A stretch of 64,000 bases of DNA, taken from positions 434,001 through 498,000 of the forward strand of contig NZ_NEVJ01000001.1 of assembly GCF_002261425.1 (NCBI RefSeq). The letters run 5' to 3'. This document shows, piece by piece, positions 57,608 to 64,000 of this stretch. The notes under the pieces were generated by a model. That model saw only the letters and a program-made list of their open reading frames with translations. It was not told where the DNA came from and ran no database searches. Source of the DNA: Bordetella genomosp. 9 (lineage in GTDB: Bacteria > Pseudomonadota > Gammaproteobacteria > Burkholderiales > Burkholderiaceae_B). Both the position numbers and the translations under genes were made by a program. The stretch's first letter is position 1. Every line of letters starts with the position of its first letter.

Positions 57608-57669
57608 GTTATGAGATGATGATTTTCCTTTTATCTGAATCGTTATTGTCATAACTGTTTTGTTATGAC
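57608..57669. promoter_or_regulatory. LysR operator: GTCATAAC-N6-GTTATGAC with extra half-site
   Basis: A perfect 22-bp dyad GTCATAAC (57648-57655), TGTTTT, GTTATGAC (57662-57669), plus a further half-site GTTATGAG at 57608-57615 nearer the Bug promoter. The layout (strong recognition site plus weaker activation site) fits a LysR-type regulator controlling the divergent Bug gene and itself. Confidence 0.75.
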
Positions 57670-57676
57670 CTGTCTT

Positions 57677-58618
57677 ATGAAAAGCCCCGACTTCGCCAAG
57701 CTGCGCGTGCGCGACCTCGAATTGCTGCGGGAAATTGCCACGGTACGCTCCCTGACGGCTATCGCGGAATCGCGCGGACTGACGCAGCCGGCGTTGAGCC
57801 GCGCCCTGCACGATATCGAAGCCGCATTGGGCACGCAGGTATTTTCCCGCGATCGGGCCGCGCGCCTCGAACCCACGCCCTTGGGCAGCCTGATCCTGTC
57901 CCGCGTGGAATTAATGCTTGCCGAAGCCGACGGCCTGCGCGGCGAACTGCTGGCTTTCGAGGAAGGCAGGGGCACCCATCTGCGCCTGGGTGTCATCCCC
58001 TTCGTATCCAACCAGTTGATGCGCGAGATCCTCAAGGAATTGACGACGGGTCCCTACGCGATGTCCATCAGCACGTATGAAGCATCCACGGATCAACTGG
58101 TGTCCGCGCTGCGCCGCCAGGAGCTGGACGCCGTTCTTGGCCGCATCACGGTCGACGGCGCGACGAGCGAGCTGCATCAGGAAAAGCTGTTCACGCAGAG
58201 CGCGTCCGTGCTCGTCAACGCCAGGAGCGACCTCGCCGGGCGCAAGGCATTGAAGCTGGAGGACCTGCACCGGCATGAATGGGTGCTGCCGCCGCAGGCC
58301 AGTCCGACGCGGCTCGCGTTCGCGCAGCTCTTCGTGGCACGGGGCGCGACGCCGCCTTCCGCGCGCATCGAGACCACCTCGGCCCGCTTGATCCATACGG
58401 CGATCAGCGGCGATATCGCGGTCCTGGGGCTGCTGCCCCTGGATATCGCGATGGAACTCGAAACCTGGGGTGGGGTCAAGGCCGTGGACCTGCCGGCGCC
58501 GTTCAAAATGCCGCCGGTCGGATTGATCACGCTGGCGAAGCGGCAGCGCCTGCCCGCCGGCCGCATCCTGCGCGACGTGGTGCGCGGGGTGCTGGCGCGA
58601 TCGGTCGCCTATCGGTGA
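57677..58618 (+). CDS. LysR-family regulator of adjacent Bug gene
   Basis: A 313-residue LysR-type regulator; winged helix about 8-70 (VRSLTAIAESRGLTQPALSRAL) and a C-terminal effector domain. ATG 57677 is preferred, since ATG 57665 lies inside the operator dyad; the longer product would add four residues. Convergent with a second LysR gene, overlapping it by 10 bases at the 3' ends. Divergent from the Bug gene, which is its likely target. Confidence 0.88.
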   Translation: MKSPDFAKLRVRDLELLREIATVRSLTAIAESRGLTQPALSRALHDIEAALGTQVFSRDRAARLEPTPLGSLILSRVELMLAEADGLRGELLAFEEGRGTHLRLGVIPFVSNQLMREILKELTTGPYAMSISTYEASTDQLVSALRRQELDAVLGRITVDGATSELHQEKLFTQSASVLVNARSDLAGRKALKLEDLHRHEWVLPPQASPTRLAFAQLFVARGATPPSARIETTSARLIHTAISGDIAVLGLLPLDIAMELETWGGVKAVDLPAPFKMPPVGLITLAKRQRLPAGRILRDVVRGVLARSVAYR

Positions 58619-59595
58619 GGCTTGCGGAGCATCGTGGCGTGGTGCGCTGACTCGTCGCCGATCCTGACGCTTTCCAGGAAAGCCTCTTCGAACAGCGCGA
58701 GCGTCGGATCCCGGCTGGATGCCTTGCGCCGGATCAGGCACACCTGCATGGGGACGACGTCCAGCGGCACGTCCAGTATGCGTACCAGCCCCAGCTCCTG
58801 GTGCATGGCGGCCGCGCGGCGCGGCGCCACGGTGAACAGGTTCGATTGCGCGACGATGGCCAGGTTCTGGATGTAGGTCGATGTTTCGACGACCGGTTCG
58901 GGCGGTTGCACGCCATGCCGCAGAAAGGCTTCGGCCAGGGCGCCGCGCACGGCGGAATCCGGCCGCTGCATGACCCATTCGCATCGCGCCAGGTCCTCGT
59001 AGCTGATGTCGCGCCGGCTGGCAGCGGCGTTATGCGGCCCGACCACGATGCAGATTTCCTCGCGGTAAAGGTTGACGAAGGACAACTGGCTGGAAGCCTG
59101 CGCCAGCGCGCTGCTGGCGTTGGGCAGGCGGCCGATCACGCAGTCCAGTTCGCCGGCGATCAGCATGTCCAGCAACTGGCGCGCGGTGCTTTCATGTGTG
59201 CGGATGGCGCAGCCGCCCGCTTGGCGGAAAAGATCTATCGCCCTGGGCAGGTAGGCGATGAAGGCCTGCGGGACGACGCCCACGCGCAGCAGGGCGGACC
59301 GGCCCGCCGCCACGCGGCCGATGACGGCGGAAAGTTCGTCGAATTCGTTCAGGATGGTGCGCACCCGGCCCAGCAAGGCCTGCGTCTGCGCGGTCGGCGT
59401 GACGCCCTGGCGGCTGCGCACGAAGAGCGGAAATCCGACCAGGGCCTCGAGGTCGTTGAGCATGGCCGTCGCGGCGGGCTGGCTGATGTTCAGCTGCCGG
59501 GCCGCCTTGTGGATAGTGCCTTGCTCGATCAGCGACTCGATCAACAGCAGATGGCGGAATTTCAGATGCGACAGCGCCATGGGCGAATGCGGCAT
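58609..59595 (-). CDS. LysR-family regulator
   Basis: A 328-residue LysR-type regulator. Helix-turn-helix about 20-45 (GTIHKAARQLNISQPAATAML) and effector domain about 95-310. ATG 59595 is chosen because GGAGGGGGG lies just upstream; the frame extends 12 codons further. Divergent from the second Bug gene and the sulfatase, which it probably regulates. Confidence 0.88.
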   Translation of the reverse strand: MPHSPMALSHLKFRHLLLIESLIEQGTIHKAARQLNISQPAATAMLNDLEALVGFPLFVRSRQGVTPTAQTQALLGRVRTILNEFDELSAVIGRVAAGRSALLRVGVVPQAFIAYLPRAIDLFRQAGGCAIRTHESTARQLLDMLIAGELDCVIGRLPNASSALAQASSQLSFVNLYREEICIVVGPHNAAASRRDISYEDLARCEWVMQRPDSAVRGALAEAFLRHGVQPPEPVVETSTYIQNLAIVAQSNLFTVAPRRAAAMHQELGLVRILDVPLDVVPMQVCLIRRKASSRDPTLALFEEAFLESVRIGDESAHHATMLRKPHR

Positions 59596-59732
59596 GAGCG
59601 GCCCCCCTCCGTGATAGGCAAACCGTATCACGAAATCGGATATTTCGATTATGTCCTTTCACCGATGGCTGGCTAGACTGCTTTTCAGACATCAGAGGCC
59701 CGGTCAGGCCCACTCATGCAAGGGGAATAATC

Positions 59733-60719
59733 TTGAAAGCACAGCGCTGGAAACGTCGAGCCGCAGCGGTCGCGGCTATTGCGGCCACCTGGATCGCGGC
59801 CCCCGGGGCTGCCCAGGCCGCGTGGCCGGCGGATCAACCTATCCGCATCATCGTGCCGCAGGCGGCGGGCGGCACCAACGATACCGCCGCGCGGCTGGTG
59901 GCCGTCGAGCTGGGCAAGGCGCTGAATCAAAGCGTCGTGGTGGAAAACCGTCCCGGCGCATCGGGTGCGATCGGCATGCAGGCGGCCGTGCAGTCCAAGC
60001 CCGATGGCTATACGCTGGCCATCGCGTCCGACACCGCGACCATCCTGAACGCCGTGCGCCGCGATATGCCCTGGCAGTTCAAGCGTGACCTGACGGGCGT
60101 TTCGATGATCGCCGACCAGCCCATCGTCGTCGCGGCATCCGCGCGCAGCCCGTACAGATCGCTGGCCGACCTGCTGGAAGCCGCCAAGGCCAAACCTGGC
60201 GCCATCGCCTTCGGCACGTCCGGCCTGGGCACATCGCAACAGGTTGCCGGCGAGTGGCTGGCACGCGAGGCCGGGGTGCAGATGACGCACGTACCCTACA
60301 AGGGCGGCGGCCAGGCGATCACCGACCTGGTGGGCAATCAAGTGCCCGCCGCGGTGCTCGGCCTGGCGCCGGTCATCGGGCAATACCGGTCGGGCAATGT
60401 GCGCATCCTGGCGCTGACTTCGGAGAACCGGAGTGCCGAACTGCCGGACGTGCCGACGCTGCGCGAGCTCGGCTACAAGGACATCGTGCTGACGCAATGG
60501 GTGGGCCTGGTCGCGCCCAAGCGCACGCCGCCCGAGGTCGTGCAACGCCTTTCCGACGAAGTGACCCGGATCCTGGCCAAGCCGGAGATCGTCCACAAGC
60601 TGAAGGAAAGCGGCCTGGACGTGCGGCCCATGCCGGCGGCGCAGTTCGACGTTTTCCTGGCGCGCACCGTGGATCAATGGCAGCACCTGATATCGACGCT
60701 GTCGCTGCGGCTGGAATAG
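59733..60719 (+). CDS. Bug/TctC-family periplasmic binding protein
   Basis: A 328-residue Bug-family protein. Signal peptide about 1-29 (AQA), then IRIIVPQAAGGTNDTAAR, VENRPGASGAIGMQAA and VPYKGGGQAITD. The start is TTG 59733, supported by AAGGGGAA just upstream. It leads an apparent operon with the sulfatase and is probably regulated by the divergent LysR. It may bind the sulfated or de-sulfated organic acid processed by this cluster, which is inferred only from proximity. Confidence 0.9.
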   Translation: MKAQRWKRRAAAVAAIAATWIAAPGAAQAAWPADQPIRIIVPQAAGGTNDTAARLVAVELGKALNQSVVVENRPGASGAIGMQAAVQSKPDGYTLAIASDTATILNAVRRDMPWQFKRDLTGVSMIADQPIVVAASARSPYRSLADLLEAAKAKPGAIAFGTSGLGTSQQVAGEWLAREAGVQMTHVPYKGGGQAITDLVGNQVPAAVLGLAPVIGQYRSGNVRILALTSENRSAELPDVPTLRELGYKDIVLTQWVGLVAPKRTPPEVVQRLSDEVTRILAKPEIVHKLKESGLDVRPMPAAQFDVFLARTVDQWQHLISTLSLRLE

Positions 60720-60819
60720 CGGTAAGCGACGAAGCAAACACCGACGACGCGAAAAACGACGCGGAAAACACCGGCGAAGCAGACGCGGAATGCCGGCACA
60801 TCATCGAGGCAGCACACAC

Positions 60820-62199
60820 GTGAAGCAGACACAGCAGGGCACGCAACGACCCAACATCATCCTGATCCTGGCCGACAACCTGGGCTGGGGCGAGCTGGGC
60901 TGCTACGGCGGCGGGGCGTTGCGCGGCGCGCCCACGCCGCGTATCGATGAACTGGCGGCGCAAGGCACCCGCTTCCTGAACTTCAACGTCGAAAGCGACT
61001 GCGTGCCGACGCGATCCGCGCTGATGACGGGGCGCCATCCCATCCGCACGGGCGCGCTGCAGTCGGTGCCGGCCGGCCTGCCGCAGGGACTCATCCCCTG
61101 GGAACGCACCATGGCCGAAATCATGTCCGACGCCGGCTATGCGACCGCGATGTACGGCAAATGGCATCTGGGGGACAAAGAGGGCCGCTATCCCAAGGAC
61201 AAGGGCTTCGACGAGTGGTACGGCATTCCGCGCACCACGAACGAAAGCATGTTCATGGAGGCCGTCGGCTTCGATCCCGCCGTGGTCGAGCTACCCTGCG
61301 TCATGGAAGGCCGCAGAGGACAGCCCGCCGAAAAGCGTGAGGTCTACGACCTGGAGATGCGCCGGCGCATCGATGAAGAACTGACACGCCGCAGTTGCGA
61401 ATTCATTACCCGCAACGCAGGCAAGCAGCCGTATTTCCTGTACGTCCCGCTGACGCAGCTGCATTTCCCCACCATCCCGCATCGCGATTTCGAAGGGCGC
61501 ACGAAGAAGGGCGAGTTCGCCGACTCGCTGGTCGAAATGGACGCCCGCGTGGGGCAGATCCTGGACCAGGTGAAGGCGACCGGGACGGAGGACGATACGG
61601 TCTTCATCTTCGCCAGCGACAACGGTCCGGAGTACCGGCGGCCCTGGCGCGGCAGCGCCGGTATGTGGACCGGCACCTATCACACGGCGATGGAAGGCGC
61701 GCTGCGCGTGCCGCTGATCGTGCGCTGGCCCGGCCGGGTGCCGGCGGGCCGCGTGACCAATGAAATGGTCCATGTGGTCGACCTGTTCCCGACGCTGGCG
61801 CGTATCGCCGGCGCGGACGTGCCGACGGATCGGGTGGTGGACGGCGTGGATCAACTGGATTTCCTGTTGGGCGAAAAGGAGCAATCCAACCGCGAGGGTT
61901 TCGTCTACTACATCAAGAGCGAAATGCGCGCCGCCAAGTGGCGCGATTGGAAAATGCACTTCGTGTGGGAAGTCGAGCCCAACGCCGGGCCCAACCATCT
62001 GGAGACGCCCTATGTCTTCAACATCGTGCAGGATCCCAAGGAAGAGAGCGACGTCAACACGACGCAGGGCTGGGTGCGCGGGCCCATACGCCGGATGATC
62101 CTGGCGTTCCAGCAGTCGCTGTCCGCCAATCCGCCGATTCCGCCGGGCGCACCCGACGATTTCGTGCCGCCACCCTTGCGTGGCAAGGGCCGCGGCTGA
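60820..62199 (+). CDS. Type I sulfatase (arylsulfatase family)
   Basis: A 459-residue sulfatase with PNIILILADNLGWGELGCYG (metal Asp19) and the activation motif C-V-P-T-R-S-A-L-M-T-G-R with Cys61, the residue converted to formylglycine. YGKWHLG and FASDNGPEYRRPW are further active-site blocks. No signal peptide is visible, so it likely acts in the cytoplasm on imported sulfate esters, and a formylglycine-generating enzyme must be encoded elsewhere. GTG 60820 is preferred over ATG 60790, which adds a non-conserved decapeptide. Confidence 0.92.
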   Translation: MKQTQQGTQRPNIILILADNLGWGELGCYGGGALRGAPTPRIDELAAQGTRFLNFNVESDCVPTRSALMTGRHPIRTGALQSVPAGLPQGLIPWERTMAEIMSDAGYATAMYGKWHLGDKEGRYPKDKGFDEWYGIPRTTNESMFMEAVGFDPAVVELPCVMEGRRGQPAEKREVYDLEMRRRIDEELTRRSCEFITRNAGKQPYFLYVPLTQLHFPTIPHRDFEGRTKKGEFADSLVEMDARVGQILDQVKATGTEDDTVFIFASDNGPEYRRPWRGSAGMWTGTYHTAMEGALRVPLIVRWPGRVPAGRVTNEMVHVVDLFPTLARIAGADVPTDRVVDGVDQLDFLLGEKEQSNREGFVYYIKSEMRAAKWRDWKMHFVWEVEPNAGPNHLETPYVFNIVQDPKEESDVNTTQGWVRGPIRRMILAFQQSLSANPPIPPGAPDDFVPPPLRGKGRG

Positions 62200-62262
62200 C
62201 CATGCCGCCGGCGCCCGGACGCGTGTCGACGTCGCCGCGACGCCGGCCCCCACGCGCTATGC

Positions 62263-63459
62263 CTACGCGACCTGCCGCATCGCCAGCCGGCGCCGCGTCG
62301 CCAGGGCCATCATGGCGATGACCAGCGGCGGGAAGGCGATCCAGCACACCATGTCCCAGCCGTAGTTCGCCAGCACGCCACCCGACGAGAACGAGCCCAG
62401 GACCATGGTGCCGAACACCAGGAAGTCATTGAAGGCCTGGACCTTGTTGCGCTCTTCCGGACGATGGCATTCCAGCACCAGCGCGGAAGCGCCCACGAAG
62501 CCGAAGTTCCAGCCCAGCCCGAGCAGGATCAGCGAGGTCCAGAAATGGCCCACCGTCAGCCCCGCCAGCCCGGCCACGGCGGCCGCGCCCGTCAGGATCA
62601 ATCCGGCCATGACCACGCGGCCGGCGCCGAAGCGACCGATCAGCCGGCCCGTGAAAAAGCTGGGGCCGTACATGGCGATCACGTGCCACTGCAAGCCCAG
62701 GTTGGAGGCCTCCTGCGGCAGGCCGCATAGCCGCATGGCCAGCGGCGCGGAGGTCATCAGGAAATTCATCAGGGTATAGCTGATGACGCCGCAGACGACC
62801 GCGACGATGAAGGCAGGCTGGCGGACGATCTGCCCCAGGGGCCGGCCGGCGGCGTTTTCCGCGGCGCTGGGAATCGGCAGCTTGACGCCCATCAGGATGG
62901 CCGCGCTGAGCAGCGCCACGGCGGCCTGGGCAAGATAGGTCGCCGCGAACATGTGGGGCGGCCAGACGTACATGGTGTAGGTCACCAGCTGCGGTCCCAG
63001 CACGCCGGCCACGACCCCGGCGGCCATGACGGTGGACAGCGCTCGCGCGCGCTGCGGCGCCGGCACGCATTCGGCGGCGGCGAAGCGGAAGGTCAGCACC
63101 ACCGCCGCGTACGCGCCGCCGAACAGCATGGCGAAGCAGAAGAGCCAGAAACTGCCGAGCATGATGGCCAGGGCGCTGAGCAAGCCGACCAGCACGCCGC
63201 ATCCCGTGCCGGCCTGGAATGCCGCGCGCCGCCCGTAGCGCTGGGCGATCGCGCCCGCCGGCAGCGTGGACAGCGCCATGCCGACGACGAAGATGGAAAT
63301 CGGCATGGTGGCCAGCGATTTCTCTGGCGCGAGCGTGTTGCCGATGATCGCGGCCGTCGCATAGACGACGGTGGTATTGGCGCCGGCCAGCGCCTGCGCG
63401 ACGGCGAGCCGCGCCAGATTGCCTTGGAATAATGTGCTGCCCACAGCGATAGTCCCCAC
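62263..63459 (-). CDS. Major facilitator superfamily transporter
   Basis: A 398-residue MFS protein with about 12 membrane segments. RYGRRAAFQAG between helices 2 and 3 matches the MFS loop motif, and PEERNKVQAFNDF lies in the second half. It resembles YnfM/drug-type or organic-acid MFS carriers. Convergent with the sulfatase. The start is GTG 63459 (GTG 63444 possible). Substrate unknown; could export or import a product of the sulfatase cluster. Confidence 0.87.
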   Translation of the reverse strand: MGTIAVGSTLFQGNLARLAVAQALAGANTTVVYATAAIIGNTLAPEKSLATMPISIFVVGMALSTLPAGAIAQRYGRRAAFQAGTGCGVLVGLLSALAIMLGSFWLFCFAMLFGGAYAAVVLTFRFAAAECVPAPQRARALSTVMAAGVVAGVLGPQLVTYTMYVWPPHMFAATYLAQAAVALLSAAILMGVKLPIPSAAENAAGRPLGQIVRQPAFIVAVVCGVISYTLMNFLMTSAPLAMRLCGLPQEASNLGLQWHVIAMYGPSFFTGRLIGRFGAGRVVMAGLILTGAAAVAGLAGLTVGHFWTSLILLGLGWNFGFVGASALVLECHRPEERNKVQAFNDFLVFGTMVLGSFSSGGVLANYGWDMVCWIAFPPLVIAMMALATRRRLAMRQVA

Positions 63460-63504
63460 CTTGGCTTCAGGCGGGACGATACCTTATTTCTGTTTCTTAT
63501 ATGG

Positions 63505-64000
63505 TTATGACCCTGATCGATTTGGGGCCGCTGCCGCGTCGCTGGCGGTGGTCCCGGCCGTGTCCACATCGCCGCCGCCGACGGACTTGTACACCGCGAT
63601 CAGGCGCATGAAGAGCTGGTGATTGCTATCGGACAGGTCGCGCCGCGACTGTATCCACGTGCGTTCGGCATCCAGTTCGACCAGGAAGTCGGTCAGGCCG
63701 CGGGCGTAGCGCGCACGCGCCAGGTCATAGGCTTCGCGGCTGGCGGCTTCCTTGGCGCGCAGGCTGGCGTTGCGGCCGCGTTCAGCGTCGTAGCCCGTCA
63801 AGGCGTCGTCGATCTCGCGCCATGCCTTCAGGACGGTCTGCTGGTAGTCGACGGCGGCTTCCTGCTGGGCCAGCTGGCGCAGCACCACGGTGGCGCGGCG
63901 GCGTCCCTGGTCGAAGATCGGCAGCGACAGCGACGGGCCGATGCTCCAGGCCCGCGTGCCCCATTCGCCGAAGCGGCTGCCTTCATAGGACTCATAGCCA
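63505..64000 (-). CDS. Outer-membrane efflux protein, NodT family (5' part missing)
   Basis: The C-terminal about 165 residues of a TolC/OprM/NodT-type outer-membrane factor; the gene continues beyond the window edge. PSLSLPIFDQGRRRA and the coiled-coil segment through REAYDLARARYARGLTDFLVELDAERTW are typical of the family. It lies just upstream of the MFS gene on the same strand (45-base gap), so the two could form part of an efflux operon with an adaptor outside the window. Confidence 0.85.
   Translation of the reverse strand, partial: GYESYEGSRFGEWGTRAWSIGPSLSLPIFDQGRRRATVVLRQLAQQEAAVDYQQTVLKAWREIDDALTGYDAERGRNASLRAKEAASREAYDLARARYARGLTDFLVELDAERTWIQSRRDLSDSNHQLFMRLIAVYKSVGGGDVDTAGTTASDAAAAPNRSGS

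Overview
This 64 kb window is GC-rich, densely coding chromosome from a betaproteobacterium, most likely family Alcaligenaceae (Bordetella or Achromobacter type). This is inferred from gene content and order (apbC-tamA-tamB; lolB-ispE-tRNA-Gln-prs-rplY-pth-ychF), several solitary Bug/TctC-type solute-binding proteins, and a zinc transporter closely resembling the Bordetella ZIP protein. No plasmid, phage backbone, insertion sequence or CRISPR array was seen. 

Region 1-13 kb holds a small membrane protein, apbC, the translocation and assembly module tamA/tamB, dcd, an orphan TRAP binding protein, a GNAT enzyme ending in a Gly-Thr repeat tail, a large PLP amino-acid decarboxylase and a HI0933-like flavoprotein. 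Region 13-25 kb holds a ZIP transporter, a tandem glycine riboswitch driving gcvT-gcvH-gcvP, a beta-alanine catabolic pair (transaminase plus CoA-acylating semialdehyde dehydrogenase) divergent from a MocR regulator, then thyA-folA, an OsmC protein and coq7. Region 26-37 kb holds a probable small RNA with a pyrimidine-rich anti-Shine-Dalgarno-like loop, a free-standing pair of genes for UDP-GalNAcA synthesis, algC, a D-2-hydroxyacid dehydrogenase, a two-component system with a PAP2 phosphatase, and uronate dehydrogenase divergent from a FadR-type GntR regulator. Directly behind uronate dehydrogenase lie about 25 codons of the C-terminus of a lost TRAP permease. 

Region 36-51 kb holds homogentisate degradation (fahA, hmgA, LysR), mutM, a TPR protein, lolB, ispE, tRNA-Gln, prs, rplY, pth, a CPBP membrane protease-like protein and ychF. 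Region 51-64 kb is accessory in character: an AbiF (Abi_2/HEPN) gene with an upstream structured RNA, a Tat-exported carboxylesterase, a Fic AMP-transferase, a metallo-beta-lactamase-fold hydrolase, two LysR/Bug pairs, a sulfatase, an MFS transporter and the 3' part of an outer-membrane efflux gene. 

The most notable system is the AbiF module at 51.4-52.4 kb. A sigma70-like promoter precedes a ~60 nt RNA with a GC-rich closing stem and GNRA-capped inner hairpin, followed by a HEPN-type AbiF protein (RNTCAH motif). The ORF carries an in-frame amber codon at codon 18, so it is either disabled, read through, or translated from an internal ATG.
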